This document shows, piece by piece, positions 15,996 through 25,975 of a DNA stretch of 64,000 nt. The DNA is from Ureibacillus chungkukjangi. GTDB lineage: Bacteria; Bacillota; Bacilli; Bacillales_A; Planococcaceae. The position numbers were made by a program, and so were the translations under genes. The DNA lies in contig NZ_QJTJ01000005.1 in the NCBI RefSeq assembly GCF_003217295.1, positions 62,001 to 126,000 of the forward strand. Direction: 5' to 3'. The notes under the pieces were generated by a model. It made no database searches and was not told the origin of the DNA. It was given only the letters and a program-made list of their open reading frames with translations. Each line of letters starts with the position of its first letter. Within the stretch, counting starts at the first letter, position 1.

Positions 15996-17162
15996 ATGGA
16001 TTTTACATTAACAGATGAGCAAAAAATGATTCAAAAAACAGTTCGTGACTTTGTAAATAAAGAACTTAAACCATTAGAGCAAGAGGTATTAAAAAACGAA
16101 AGAGAAGGTAGACCTGGAATCTCACGTGAAAAGGTAAAGGAATTACGAGAAAAAGCAAAAGAGATTGGCTTCTGGGGCATCAATACACCTGAGGAATATG
16201 GTGGTGCGAATTTAGGTCCGATTATGTCGGTATTAATAGCTATGGAGTTAGGTAGAACTTTTGTGCCGTTTAACTTTGGTGGTACAGCTGACAACATTCT
16301 ATATTTATGTAACGAAGAACAAAAAAAGAAATATTTATTACCTACCATCAATGGGGAAAGACGTTCATGCTTTGCATTAACTGAACCAGGTGCAGGATCT
16401 GATGCTAGAAGTATTACAATGCAGGCTGTAAAAGATGGGGATCATTGGGTTTTAAATGGAGAAAAGGTATTTATAACAAACGGAAATGAAGCAGATTTTG
16501 CGATGGTTTTTGCTGTTACTGATAAAGAAAAGGGTGCAAACGGCGGTGTAACTTGCTTCTTAGTTGATAGAGAAATGGGCTGGACATCTGAATATATTTA
16601 TACAATGGGTGAATGGGGCCCAGCTACTCTTGTATTTGATAATGTACGTGTTCCAGAAGAAAATATTTTAGGCGAAATAGGGCAAGGGTTTAACCTGGGG
16701 ATGCAATGGATTGGTCAAGGGCGATATATGATTCCAGCTGGGGCAATTGGTGCATCAGAGAGATTATTACAAATGGCCATCGATTATTCAAAAACTCGTG
16801 TTACTTTCGGGAAGCCGATTGCTGAACGTCAAGCAGTACAATGGATGATTGCAGATTCAGCTGTTGAAATTGAAGCAGCAAAATGGATTGTCTTTAGAGC
16901 TGCATGGATGGCTGAAAATGGAATGGATGCACGTCATCAGTCTTCAATGGCCAAATTAAATGGTGCAATTATGGCAAACGAGGTTGTCGATCGTGTTCTT
17001 CAAATTCATGGTGGAATGGGTTATACGAAGGAATTACCAATCGAACGTTGGTATAGAGAGCTTAGACTGTATCGAATCTTTGAAGGTACTGATGAAATTC
17101 AACGTCGAACAATTGCACGTAACCTATTAAAAGGGCATGCAAAAGTGGGAGAGTTATTATAA
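15996..17162 (+). CDS. Acyl-CoA dehydrogenase
   Basis: A 388-residue FAD enzyme that introduces the alpha-beta double bond into an acyl-CoA, the first step of beta-oxidation. The family signatures are CFALTEPGAGSDARS and the C-terminal IHGGMGYTKELPIERWYREL. The catalytic base is the Glu in RIFEGTDEIQRRTIARNLL, at the position usual for short- and medium-chain enzymes. The N-terminal alpha domain, middle beta domain and C-terminal four-helix domain are all complete. TAAGGAGATG precedes the ATG. It is the first gene of the co-directional catabolic island and is followed by paired operator-like sites and two hairpins, so it may be transcribed separately from the genes downstream. Confidence 0.95.
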   Translation: MDFTLTDEQKMIQKTVRDFVNKELKPLEQEVLKNEREGRPGISREKVKELREKAKEIGFWGINTPEEYGGANLGPIMSVLIAMELGRTFVPFNFGGTADNILYLCNEEQKKKYLLPTINGERRSCFALTEPGAGSDARSITMQAVKDGDHWVLNGEKVFITNGNEADFAMVFAVTDKEKGANGGVTCFLVDREMGWTSEYIYTMGEWGPATLVFDNVRVPEENILGEIGQGFNLGMQWIGQGRYMIPAGAIGASERLLQMAIDYSKTRVTFGKPIAERQAVQWMIADSAVEIEAAKWIVFRAAWMAENGMDARHQSSMAKLNGAIMANEVVDRVLQIHGGMGYTKELPIERWYRELRLYRIFEGTDEIQRRTIARNLLKGHAKVGELL

Positions 17163-17197
17163 AAAAACAAGAATTGCAAAGAACTCGTTATCAACAT

Positions 17198-17245
17198 ACT
17201 ATCTGGTCAGTTATTATACCCTAATAATACTAACCGGTTAGTTAT
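17198..17245. promoter_or_regulatory. Two related palindromic operator-like sites (ACTAACCGGTTAGT and a degenerate copy)
   Basis: ACTAACCGGTTAGTTAT at 17229-17245 contains the perfect 14-bp palindrome ACTAACCGGTTAGT. ACTATCTGGTCAGTTAT at 17198-17214 is a copy with four differences, exactly 31 bp (three helical turns) upstream. TetR-family regulators bind such palindromes, and a TetR gene lies at the far end of the same island. That pairing is inference. The sites lie between the acyl-CoA dehydrogenase and MFS genes. Confidence 0.55.
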
Positions 17246-17302
17246 ACTAAGTATTCTTGAATGAATATACCGTAAGACAAAAAGTTCTTCCATATTTTTG
17301 AG

Positions 17303-17380
17303 TTATTTAGTGCTTGTATTAAGGGGCATGCACTAAATAAAAGTGACAAAAACGGAAGAATGCTTCATCTTCCGTTTCTG
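17303..17380 (+). terminator. Two consecutive hairpins before the MFS gene
   Basis: TTATTTAGTGC/GCACTAAATAA (17303-17313, 17330-17340) and AAACGGAAGA/TCTTCCGTTT (17350-17359, 17368-17377) are perfect stems. The second is followed by only a few T residues, so it may terminate weakly or act as an attenuator for the downstream genes. Confidence 0.5.
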
Positions 17381-17410
17381 TTCTACCATAGTGAAAGAAG
17401 ATGAGAAGTT

Positions 17411-18622
17411 ATGATGGATAGGAAGGCATTCTTTTTACTAGGATTCATAATGTTTTTGACGATGACAGGTTATGGAATAGTGCTTCCTACTTTACCTTTT
17501 TTAGCAGATGATTTAAACCTAACTTCAGTCCAAATGTCATCATTGATCATTATCTGGGCTATTGCACAGCTGATAACTGCACCAATTTGGGGACGTTTGG
17601 CAGATAAGATAGGAAGAAAACCCGTATTAATAATGGGTGTTTTTGGCTTTGGAATCGCCTTTTTACTATTAATTTTTGCTCAAAATTATTGGCAATTGCT
17701 GTTAGTAAGGCTAATTGGTGCCGCGATTTCATCAGGTGCACACCCTGCCGCTTTTTCAATGGTGGCAGATCAAACTAAAAAAGAGTATAGGAATCAGGCT
17801 ATTGCTAAAATGGGTGCTGTAAATGGGCTCGGTTTCCTTTGTGGTCCGGCTATTGGGGGACTCTTTTCTCCGCTTGGTGTAGTGGTACCATTTATGATTG
17901 CTGGAGTGTTGGCATTAATCACACTTCCATTTGCACATTTCTATATCCAAGATACAAAAATTAGTAATGATGAAAAGGAAAGCGACGGTGAGGATTCTAC
18001 TTCAACAGAGGATATAACTTTTTGGCAATCGCTTTTAATGGTAACTAAAGCTGGATATTGGAATCACTATACGATTATTTTGGGTTTATCGATCGCTGCT
18101 TCTAGTTTCTTTGGTTTACTTGGGTATTTTATGATTGAACGCTTCGATGCTACTCCAATATTTGTAAGTTTAGCCTTTAGTGCGCAGGCAGGTACATCTG
18201 TTATCGTGCAATTCTTTCTACTTAAGAAATGCTACGATCTTTGGGATGAAGAAACCATTACAAAATTCGGCTTAGTCATTGCAACAATCGGTTATTGCTT
18301 TATCAGTTTTGCGCCATTTATATGGGTTGCCCTAATAGGGTGTATCTTCACCGGTTTTGGTCAGTCATTAGTTCGTCCAACAACAATCGCGTTGCTATCA
18401 AAACGAAATGAGATGGGGCAAGGCATTACGATGGGACTCCAACATTCTATGGATAGCTTAGGAAGAATATTAGGTCCGCTTTGGGGGGGATGGGTATTTG
18501 TATTCCTGGCATCAGCTCCATTTATAACTTCCGCAATTATTACAGCTCTTCTTCTTGGAATAACATTTCTTTCTGCTTCACAACGAAGAATTCATATTCC
18601 CTTACCATTTAAAAGACACTAG
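17411..18622 (+). CDS. MFS transporter, DHA1 multidrug-efflux type
   Basis: A 403-residue membrane protein with twelve predicted helices of the major facilitator superfamily. Motif A, GRLADKIGRKPV, lies between helices 2 and 3. The antiporter motif region GAVNGLGFLCGPAIGGLFS is in helix 5, as in drug/H+ antiporters of the DHA1 family. A hydrophilic central loop (about residues 178-200, KISNDEKESDGEDSTSTED) separates the two halves. It probably exports a drug-like or metabolic compound. Its position inside the acyl-catabolic island suggests export or import of the pathway substrate or a toxic intermediate, but this is inference. The ribosome binding site is weak (GAAAGAAGATGAGAAG). Confidence 0.9.
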   Translation: MMDRKAFFLLGFIMFLTMTGYGIVLPTLPFLADDLNLTSVQMSSLIIIWAIAQLITAPIWGRLADKIGRKPVLIMGVFGFGIAFLLLIFAQNYWQLLLVRLIGAAISSGAHPAAFSMVADQTKKEYRNQAIAKMGAVNGLGFLCGPAIGGLFSPLGVVVPFMIAGVLALITLPFAHFYIQDTKISNDEKESDGEDSTSTEDITFWQSLLMVTKAGYWNHYTIILGLSIAASSFFGLLGYFMIERFDATPIFVSLAFSAQAGTSVIVQFFLLKKCYDLWDEETITKFGLVIATIGYCFISFAPFIWVALIGCIFTGFGQSLVRPTTIALLSKRNEMGQGITMGLQHSMDSLGRILGPLWGGWVFVFLASAPFITSAIITALLLGITFLSASQRRIHIPLPFKRH

Positions 18623-18688
18623 TAACTCATATTAGAGAATAGTTGGCTCCTTATAAATGAAAGTGTTTTATATATTTGAATATAAAAT

Positions 18689-18708
18689 TTTACTATGAAA
18701 ATAGTAAA
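18689..18708 (+). promoter_or_regulatory. Short hairpin just upstream of the acyl-CoA ligase ribosome binding site
   Basis: TTTACTA and TAGTAAA pair around a 6-base loop, ending about 6 bases before TAGGAGGG of the ligase gene. It might be an operator or affect translation. Nothing else was seen in the 18623-18726 gap. Confidence 0.3.
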
Positions 18709-18726
18709 TAAATTTAGGAGGGTAAC

Positions 18727-20277
18727 ATGCTACTAACTGAATTATTAGGGGAAAATATTAAAAAGTTTGGTGAGTATAACCTTCTTTACTATAATGACAA
18801 ATCTTACACAAATTGTGAGACAGAGATTATATGTAAAAAAGTCTCAAGTCTGATTCATTCACTTGGTGTGGAAAAAGGGGATCGAGTACTTATTTGCATG
18901 CCGAATTGTCCAGAGGTCATCTTTTCTTATCAGGGTGTATTAGGTGCAGGAGGCATCATCGTTCCAGTTATGTACCTCCTTCATGAAAATGAAATTAACT
19001 TTATACTGAAAAATTCTGAAGCAAAAGTGGTCATTACATCATCACTTCTCTTACAAAAAATTACGAATGCTGCAAATGGATTAAGTGAAAAACCTAAAGT
19101 TATTTGTATCGACCAACCAAATGAAAGTGATATGCAAAAAGGTACCGATATTATCGAATGGGATAAAGCACTGGTGAATATGCCTATCTATGAAAATGCT
19201 TCTTTAGATTTAAAAGAATCTGATGTAGCAGTTATCTTATATACATCTGGTACAACAGGAGTACCTAAGGGTGTTATGCTTACACATAAAAATCTATATG
19301 CCAATTCTATGTCAGGATTAGCTTTACGAGATGAAGAGGATACAAGAGGCACTACAATCGGTGTTCTTCCATTAGCACATATTTATGGGTTTGGAATTAT
19401 GAACGGAATGTTCTTGCTTGGAAGCTCTGTTGTAATCTTCTCCAAATTTGAGGCAGAGGAAGTATTTAAAGTAATCGAAAAGTACAAGGTAAAATCCTTT
19501 GCGGCAGTTCCGGCTATGGTGCATGCAATGCTTTACCACCCCAATGCTGAGCAATATGACTTGTCTAGCTTAGAAACAGTAGGGTCTGGATCAGCTGCTT
19601 TAGCCATAAGTTTACGCCATAAATTTAAAGAAAGGTTTGGCGCAGAGGTAAGGGACGCTTATGGATTATCAGAGGCTTCGCCAGGAGTAGCATCTCAACG
19701 AAATGGGATGCCTATTAAAGAAGGCTCTGTGGGAGTTCCAATGCCAGGTGTACAAATAAAAATTGTCGACGAGCAAGGGCAAGAGCTACCAGTTGGTGAA
19801 GTGGGAGAATTATTGGTTTTAGGTGAAAATGTAACACCAGGTTATTTTAGAAATGAAGAAGCAACTAAAAAAGCGCTGCAAAACGGATGGCTTCATACAG
19901 GTGATATGGCAAAGGTTGATGATGAGGGCTATTTGTATATTGTCGATCGTAAAAAGGATTTAATTATTCGAGGTGGATTTAATGTATATCCGCGAGATTT
20001 AGAAGAATTATTAGTGAAGCACGACGCAGTGCTAGAAGCCGCAGTAATTGGTGTCCCTTCAGAGAGGATGGGAGAAGAAATCCTTGCCTGTATTGTGAAA
20101 AAACCTGGAGCGAATGTAAGTGAGGGTGAATTGATTGATTATTGCCAAAAAAACCTGGCAAAATATAAAACCCCACGCCATATTGAGTTTATCGAGGAGC
20201 TGCCAAGAAATGGAGTGGGTAAAATATTGAAAACAAAGCTAAGAGAGCATTTTGCTAGACTTACTTTAGATAACTAA
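18727..20277 (+). CDS. Long-chain-type acyl-CoA synthetase (AMP-binding ligase)
   Basis: A 516-residue enzyme that activates a carboxylic acid with ATP and CoA through an acyl-adenylate. Conserved cores are visible: [20 protein letters not shown] (P-loop-like A3 motif), [32 protein letters not shown] (A7-A8) with the hinge, [15 protein letters not shown], and the catalytic Lys near the C-terminus in [14 protein letters not shown]. These place it in the FadD/4-coumarate-CoA ligase branch. The acid preference is not deducible. TAGGAGGGTAAC precedes the ATG, and only 34 bases separate the stop from the next gene, so it is probably co-transcribed with the ABC transporter genes. Confidence 0.93.
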   Translation: MLLTELLGENIKKFGEYNLLYYNDKSYTNCETEIICKKVSSLIHSLGVEKGDRVLICMPNCPEVIFSYQGVLGAGGIIVPVMYLLHENEINFILKNSEAKVVITSSLLLQKITNAANGLSEKPKVICIDQPNESDMQKGTDIIEWDKALVNMPIYENASLDLKESDVAVILYTSGTTGVPKGVMLTHKNLYANSMSGLALRDEEDTRGTTIGVLPLAHIYGFGIMNGMFLLGSSVVIFSKFEAEEVFKVIEKYKVKSFAAVPAMVHAMLYHPNAEQYDLSSLETVGSGSAALAISLRHKFKERFGAEVRDAYGLSEASPGVASQRNGMPIKEGSVGVPMPGVQIKIVDEQGQELPVGEVGELLVLGENVTPGYFRNEEATKKALQNGWLHTGDMAKVDDEGYLYIVDRKKDLIIRGGFNVYPRDLEELLVKHDAVLEAAVIGVPSERMGEEILACIVKKPGANVSEGELIDYCQKNLAKYKTPRHIEFIEELPRNGVGKILKTKLREHFARLTLDN

Positions 20278-20311
20278 AGCTATGAAACTAAAGATGAAAG
20301 GAGGAATTTTA

Positions 20312-22351
20312 TTGGCCCAAAACGCGAATACACTCTTGAAAGTGGAAGACATGAAAACGGTATTTAAAACAAGAGAAGGACATCTAGAGGCAGTAGATGG
20401 GGTTTCCTTTAGTATTGCAAAGGGTGAGACTGTAGCCATTGTTGGCGAGTCAGGATCAGGTAAAAGTGTATCTGCTCTTTCCATATTAAGATTACTAGAT
20501 AGTAATGGTGAAGTGATTTCAGGGAAAATATTATTCAATGATTTGAATTTGAAGGATTTGAGTAATGATGAGATCCGGAAAATTAGAGGAAACGAGATTG
20601 CTATGATTTTTCAGGATCCAATGACGTGCTTGGACCCAGTGTATACTATCGGAGATCAAATTATTGAGACCATCAAAATTCATGAAGACCTAAGTAGAAC
20701 GGAATTGCGTCTAAGAGCTCTGGAATTATTGAAGCTAGTTGGGTTGCCTGATCCTGAAAGTAGAATCGATGCTTTTCCTCATCAATTATCCGGTGGACAG
20801 AGGCAACGGGTAATGATTGCTATTGCTCTTGCATGTAGACCAAATCTAATTATTGCAGATGAGCCAACTACCGCTCTAGATGTGACAGTCCAGGCACAAA
20901 TCATGCAATTGTTAAAAGACTTACAAGATCAATTTGGAACAGCCATTATTCTAGTGACCCATGATTTAGGTGTTGTTGCAGAAATGGCTGATAAAGTAGT
21001 TGTTGTCTATGCAGGGCAGGTTGTCGAGCAATCAAATGTGAAGGATTTGTTTAACAAACCAGTGCATCCATATACAGAAGCACTATTAAAAAGTATTCCG
21101 AAAATAGATACAGATAAGAATCGGAGACTGCAAACGATAAAAGGGAATGTACCAAGCTTGAAGGATATGCCAACAGGCTGCCGTTTTCATCCTAGGTGTC
21201 CTCTTGCTACAGAAAAATGTAAAAATGAGGAGCCGCCATTATTCGATGTTGAGAATAATCGGGTAAGTAAGTGCTGGATTGCAGATCCTAATCTACAAGA
21301 AGCATGGGACATTCCAATTAGTACAGACCATAATGAGGCTGATTTTGCCATCAATGAGCATTTAGTTAGTAAAAATAACCTATTAGAAGTAATTAATTTG
21401 AAAAAATACTTCCCGATTACAAAAGGGGTTTTGTCTCGAACTATTGGTCACGTTAAGGCTGTTGATGGGGTATCGCTTGCTATAAATAAGGGAGAGGTAC
21501 TGGGTTTAGTAGGCGAATCGGGTTGTGGTAAATCAACCGTAGGACGTTTAATAACAGGGCTTATAGATGCTACCGATGGTGATGTAAGCTTTGATGGAAA
21601 GCAATTAGCAAATGTAAATAGAAAAGATAAAAAAGGAATTAGGAAAAGAATACAGTTTGTTTTTCAGGATCCATATAGTTCCTTGAATCCGCGGATGACG
21701 ATAATGGATATAATTGGTGAACCCTTGGAAGTTCATAATTTAGCAAAGGGTGCCAAGAAAAAAGAAAGAGTCGGAGAGTTACTTGAAATTGTAGGTTTAT
21801 CCAAAAACGATATGTTTAAATTTCCTCATCAATTTTCTGGGGGACAAAGGCAAAGAATTGGGATTGCCAGAGCATTGGCAACTGAACCAGAGCTATTGAT
21901 TTGCGATGAGGCAGTTTCAGCATTGGATGTCTCTGTTCAGGCACAAATACTCAACCTACTAAAAGATTTACAGCTTAAATTGGGATTATCCTATTTGTTT
22001 ATCTCTCACGATTTAAATGTAGTTAAGTATATTTCGGATCGAATTGCGGTGATGTATTTGGGAGAGATTGTTGAGGTATCAGATTCGGAAGAGTTATTTA
22101 AGGAACCACTGCATCCATATGCAAAGGCCCTTATATCCGCAGTCCCAGTACCAAATCCTGATATAGAACCTGATAGAATCATTTTAAAAGGGGAAGTGCC
22201 AAGTCCCTCTAACCCTCCTGAAGGGTGCAAATTCCATACGAGATGCCCATATGCGATGGATATTTGCAAGAAACAAAAACCAGTAATGAAGGCTCAATCG
22301 GAAGGTCATATTGTTTCATGTCATCTCTATGGGGAGGAGCATAGGACATGA
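20312..22351 (+). CDS. Dipeptide/oligopeptide-type ABC transporter, two fused ATPase domains (DppD-DppF/GsiA-like)
   Basis: A 679-residue cytoplasmic protein carrying both nucleotide-binding domains of a peptide-type importer. The TTG start at 20312 lies 7 bases after AAAGGAGG; the longer ATG frame at 20282 would contain that site. Each half has a complete set: Walker A GESGSGKS (about residue 46) and [11 protein letters not shown] signatures LSGGQRQRV and FSGGQRQRI, Walker [13 protein letters not shown] and [12 protein letters not shown]. Each half ends with the cysteine-bearing oligopeptide tail ([10 protein letters not shown] and [10 protein letters not shown]). In most Bacilli these are separate DppD/OppF proteins, so fusion resembles GsiA. 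The stop codon overlaps the permease start (ATGA). Confidence 0.95.
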   Translation: MAQNANTLLKVEDMKTVFKTREGHLEAVDGVSFSIAKGETVAIVGESGSGKSVSALSILRLLDSNGEVISGKILFNDLNLKDLSNDEIRKIRGNEIAMIFQDPMTCLDPVYTIGDQIIETIKIHEDLSRTELRLRALELLKLVGLPDPESRIDAFPHQLSGGQRQRVMIAIALACRPNLIIADEPTTALDVTVQAQIMQLLKDLQDQFGTAIILVTHDLGVVAEMADKVVVVYAGQVVEQSNVKDLFNKPVHPYTEALLKSIPKIDTDKNRRLQTIKGNVPSLKDMPTGCRFHPRCPLATEKCKNEEPPLFDVENNRVSKCWIADPNLQEAWDIPISTDHNEADFAINEHLVSKNNLLEVINLKKYFPITKGVLSRTIGHVKAVDGVSLAINKGEVLGLVGESGCGKSTVGRLITGLIDATDGDVSFDGKQLANVNRKDKKGIRKRIQFVFQDPYSSLNPRMTIMDIIGEPLEVHNLAKGAKKKERVGELLEIVGLSKNDMFKFPHQFSGGQRQRIGIARALATEPELLICDEAVSALDVSVQAQILNLLKDLQLKLGLSYLFISHDLNVVKYISDRIAVMYLGEIVEVSDSEELFKEPLHPYAKALISAVPVPNPDIEPDRIILKGEVPSPSNPPEGCKFHTRCPYAMDICKKQKPVMKAQSEGHIVSCHLYGEEHRT

Positions 22352-23295
22352 TTGAATATATTGTCAGGCGCTTAATATTCGGAATATTCGTTCTATTTAT
22401 TATGACTACTTTTATTTTTATCATCATGAGGGCAGTCCCTGGTGATGTTGTAACTCTCCAGTTAGCGAATTCAGGTGCTTCAGCAGAACAAATGGAGGCA
22501 TTAAAGGTTGAAATGGGGCTAGATAAGAGTGTATTAGGACAGCTGGTTGACTGGGGAACAAATGCTATACAAGGCGATTTAGGAAAATCCCTTTGGTCAG
22601 GACATCAGGTGTCACAAATTATTCTAGAAAGACTTCCGGTCACTATTCAATTGGCGATTATGTCAATAATTTTAGCCATTATTATTGGAATACCGATAGG
22701 GGTAATATCAGCTGTAAAACAAAATACATTTATCGACCACTTTTTAAAAGTCATTTCTATAGGTGGTTTATCCATACCTAATTTTTGGTTGGGGCTAATA
22801 TTGCTAACAGTATTATCCTTAGCTTTAAATTGGATACCACCACTAGGCTATCAATCATTTGCTGAAAATCCCATTGTAAATCTACAGCAAATGTTTTTAC
22901 CGGCAATCTGTCTGGCGATTACACTCAGTGCAAGTATCGTCCGTATGACTAGGTCGGCCGTTCTTGAAGTATTGCATTCTGAATTTATAAGAACTGTGCG
23001 AGCAAAGGGTGCTAAAGAAGGGATTGTAATATTCAAGCACGCGCTTAGAAATTCTTTAGTTTCTGTTATTACACTAATCGGTTTACAGGTGGGTTATTTA
23101 CTGGGTGGAACTGTCGTTCTTGAATCGATATTTGCACTTCCAGGTTTGGGCAGTCTAATTTTTGAATCGGTTTTGGTAAGAGATTATCCGATTGTTCAAT
23201 CGACAGTGTTGGTGTTTGGTGCGATGTTTTTACTAGTGAATCTGATTGTAGATGTTATGTATGGATGGGTAGATCCACGAATTAGAGCTAAATAA
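22348..23295 (+). CDS. Peptide-type ABC transporter permease (DppB/GsiC-like)
   Basis: A 315-residue inner-membrane permease of the BPD_transp_1 family with six predicted helices. The N-terminal [18 protein letters not shown] and the conserved EAA-loop region [28 protein letters not shown] match DppB/OppB proteins, the loop contacting the ATPase. It pairs with the second permease to form the membrane channel. The start ATG overlaps the preceding stop (ATGA), showing translational coupling. Dpp-type transporters move di/oligopeptides, but also nickel, heme, glutathione or other conjugates; the cargo here is unknown. Confidence 0.93.
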   Translation: MIEYIVRRLIFGIFVLFIMTTFIFIIMRAVPGDVVTLQLANSGASAEQMEALKVEMGLDKSVLGQLVDWGTNAIQGDLGKSLWSGHQVSQIILERLPVTIQLAIMSIILAIIIGIPIGVISAVKQNTFIDHFLKVISIGGLSIPNFWLGLILLTVLSLALNWIPPLGYQSFAENPIVNLQQMFLPAICLAITLSASIVRMTRSAVLEVLHSEFIRTVRAKGAKEGIVIFKHALRNSLVSVITLIGLQVGYLLGGTVVLESIFALPGLGSLIFESVLVRDYPIVQSTVLVFGAMFLLVNLIVDVMYGWVDPRIRAK

Positions 23296-23336
23296 TATAG
23301 TCATTATTCTTGTTTCAAGAAAAGGAAGTGATTCAC

Positions 23337-24242
23337 ATGTCCCAAGTTCAATTAGACTCTGAGTTGCCGAAAGAGAGGATTTCAGCAGGCAAGAATTTGC
23401 ATCTAAAAAAATTTAAAGAGGACTGCAAACGATTTATCTACACACAAAAAATCGGCTTTGTATCGCTCTTAATCATCCTAATAGTGGTCGCAGTTGCAAT
23501 TATTGCTCCAATCATCGCACCCTTTGACCCAATAAGCCAGGATCGTGCAGCTTTTTTGGCAGCTCCAAGTGCTGATCATATTATGGGAACTGATGATTTA
23601 GGTCGAGATGTGTTTAGTCGCCTTGTTTATGGTTCTCGTATCTCCTTACTTGTTGGAATTGCAACAGTTGTCATTTCAATTTTTTTAGGAACAATGATAG
23701 GAATGATTTCAGGTTACTTCGGTGGAATTGTAGATATGATTATTCAACGGATAATGGATGCCATCATGTCAATTCCTGCATTGATTCTAGCTTTGTTTAT
23801 CGCGGCGCTGCTTGGACCTGCTATACAAAATGTGATTATTGCACTGGTGATTATAGAAGTACCCCGATTTGCCAGGATTGTACGAGGGGAAATGCTGAGA
23901 ATTCGAGAATCAAATTATGTTGAAGCTTCCCGTTCCGTAGGGGCAGGTTCGTTTAGAATCATCTTGAAGCATGGATTACCGAATATGATGGCACCTATTA
24001 TTGTTATGGCAAGTCTTGCCTTTGGTCAAACGATTATAGCAGAGGCATCGCTTAGTTTTCTTGGAATAGGAACACCACCCCCCAATCCTTCTTGGGGACT
24101 AATGCTGAGTGATGCGAGCAGATATATGGAAAGTGCGCCATGGCTTGTACTTTTCCCAGGCTTAGCATTAAGTATCTTGGTATTGGCATTTAACTTATTT
24201 GGGGATGCACTTCGAGATTTCCTAGATCCAAAAATGTCTTAG
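23337..24242 (+). CDS. Peptide-type ABC transporter permease (DppC/GsiD-like)
   Basis: A 301-residue permease, the second half of the translocation channel. The ATG at 23337 follows AAAGGAAGTGATTCAC, so an upstream nine-residue extension is dropped. The OppC_N-type segment carries the strongly conserved MGTDDLGRDVFSRLVYGSRIS. The EAA loop (ESNYVEASRSVGAGSFRIILK) and FLGIGTPPPNPSWGLMLSDA follow. Six helices are expected. It lies 41 bases after the first permease and 33 bases before the binding-protein gene, in a single operon. Confidence 0.93.
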   Translation: MSQVQLDSELPKERISAGKNLHLKKFKEDCKRFIYTQKIGFVSLLIILIVVAVAIIAPIIAPFDPISQDRAAFLAAPSADHIMGTDDLGRDVFSRLVYGSRISLLVGIATVVISIFLGTMIGMISGYFGGIVDMIIQRIMDAIMSIPALILALFIAALLGPAIQNVIIALVIIEVPRFARIVRGEMLRIRESNYVEASRSVGAGSFRIILKHGLPNMMAPIIVMASLAFGQTIIAEASLSFLGIGTPPPNPSWGLMLSDASRYMESAPWLVLFPGLALSILVLAFNLFGDALRDFLDPKMS

Positions 24243-24275
24243 CTCGTTAAAAAGAATTCCATGGGAGGAAATGAT

Positions 24276-25901
24276 ATGGAGAAAAGGTTGAAATCGATAG
24301 TAAGTTTATTGATTTTCGGGATATTGATAGTGGTCTTGAGTGCATGCTCCTCTAATAATTCAACTAATGAACCAGGTACTGATAATACTGAGGAAGCAGC
24401 ATCCTCAGAGCCTAAAAGTGGTGGAACATATACAATATTATCTGCCGCGGATCCAGATATGCTAGATCCTCATCGTCAGTCATCCATCTACACTCATATG
24501 ATGGCAGGTCTAGTTTATAACAAGCTAGTATCCTATGAAACAGGACCAGGTGTTGACTATACAGATTATAATGTTGTACCAGATTTAGCTGAGGATTGGA
24601 CTATCTCTGAAGATGGAAAAGTTTATACTTTCTTCCTTCGCGAGGCGTACTGGCATGATAAGGAACCGGTAAATGGTAGACAGGTTACAGCAGAGGATGT
24701 TGTAGCCACAATGGAAAGAATTATTTCTCTACCTGGACATCAAGCGGCCCTGCTTTCGGAGGTAGAAAGTATTGTAGCTCAAGATCCTCAAACTGTAGTT
24801 TTCACTTTGAAACAACCATTTGCGCCTTTCTTAAACTTTATGGCTAACCATTTTATGTGGATATTACCGAAAGAGGCTATGGAGGGGAAAGTAGATTTAG
24901 CAACAGATGCAATTGGAACAGGTCCTTTTGTATTAGAAAAATGGGAGGATAATGTGCAAGCAACATATAAAAAAAATCCGAACTACTATGAGGAAGGTAA
25001 ACCTTATCTTGATGAAGTAATTTATAAAGTGGTGCCAGATCAAGGATCTAGAATCGCAGCGTTTAGAACAGGGCAGGCAGATGGAATTGGTCAATTATCA
25101 CCTGAACAGCTCACTCAGCTCCAGAAAACGAATCCAGATATCACTATTTTTGATGCATTATTCCCTACACAAGAACAGCTTTATATGAACATGGAGCGCA
25201 AGCCTTTTGACGATATACGAATTCGCAAAGCGATAAGCATGGCTGTCGACCGTCAATCTATGGTAAATGCAATCTATGGAGGCGGGGAAACGAGCGGACC
25301 TGTTAACCCTTCTTTAGGAGATTGGGCATTACCTTTGGAGGAACGTGAAGCCTTACAACCATACAATCCGGAAGAAGCGAAAAAGCTTTTAGCAGAAGCA
25401 GGATATCCAAATGGTTTTGATACAACAATGATTGTTACAAATGGTTACGGAGAACAATTAGTACGTGTTGCTCAATGGGTTGCAGAGGATTTAAGAAATA
25501 TCGGAATAAATGTAGAAATCGAAATTGTCGAATATGCTGCCTACTTCTCAGAAAGATGGCCAAAAGTAGATTACGATATGGGGATAGGCTATCAAACCTA
25601 CTTCCAAGAGCCAGACGAGTGGCTTCGAACACAGCTTCATACAAATGGTTCACGAAATTGGTACAACATAAGTGATCCAGAATTAGACAAAATGCTTGAC
25701 GAGCAACGACTTATCTTAGATGTAAACGAAAGAAAAGAATATGTACATGAAATTCAGCGTTATGTATTAGAAAACTTGGTGAATCCAGTAACATTAACTA
25801 CTTACTATACAACTACTCCAAGACATGCTTATGTAAAGGATCTATATCCACACGCTTCTTATGGGTATGGCTATTTGAAGGATGTTTGGATCGATAAATA
25901 G
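24276..25901 (+). CDS. Peptide-type ABC transporter substrate-binding lipoprotein (SBP family 5)
   Basis: A 541-residue extracellular receptor. ATG 24276 follows GGGAGGAAATGAT; the longer frame from 24261 starts inside this site. The signal peptide ends in VLSAC, with lipidation at about residue 24. The SBP_bac_5 fold is shown by the GGTYTILSAADPDMLDPHRQ strand, VPDLAEDWTISEDGKVYTFF and FDDIRIRKAISMAVDRQSMV, a family landmark. Family-5 receptors bind peptides, nickel, heme, cellobiose-like or glutathione-like ligands, so the cargo cannot be assigned. It completes the importer with the fused ATPase and the two permeases; the surrounding acyl-CoA enzymes suggest a carboxylate or acyl-conjugate cargo. 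Confidence 0.93.
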   Translation: MEKRLKSIVSLLIFGILIVVLSACSSNNSTNEPGTDNTEEAASSEPKSGGTYTILSAADPDMLDPHRQSSIYTHMMAGLVYNKLVSYETGPGVDYTDYNVVPDLAEDWTISEDGKVYTFFLREAYWHDKEPVNGRQVTAEDVVATMERIISLPGHQAALLSEVESIVAQDPQTVVFTLKQPFAPFLNFMANHFMWILPKEAMEGKVDLATDAIGTGPFVLEKWEDNVQATYKKNPNYYEEGKPYLDEVIYKVVPDQGSRIAAFRTGQADGIGQLSPEQLTQLQKTNPDITIFDALFPTQEQLYMNMERKPFDDIRIRKAISMAVDRQSMVNAIYGGGETSGPVNPSLGDWALPLEEREALQPYNPEEAKKLLAEAGYPNGFDTTMIVTNGYGEQLVRVAQWVAEDLRNIGINVEIEIVEYAAYFSERWPKVDYDMGIGYQTYFQEPDEWLRTQLHTNGSRNWYNISDPELDKMLDEQRLILDVNERKEYVHEIQRYVLENLVNPVTLTTYYTTTPRHAYVKDLYPHASYGYGYLKDVWIDK

Positions 25902-25975
25902 AATCTATTTATAAATTACTAGCTTTCATGAAAGGTATGTGAGAACACATTCTTATAAAAGAAGGATTGAGTACA

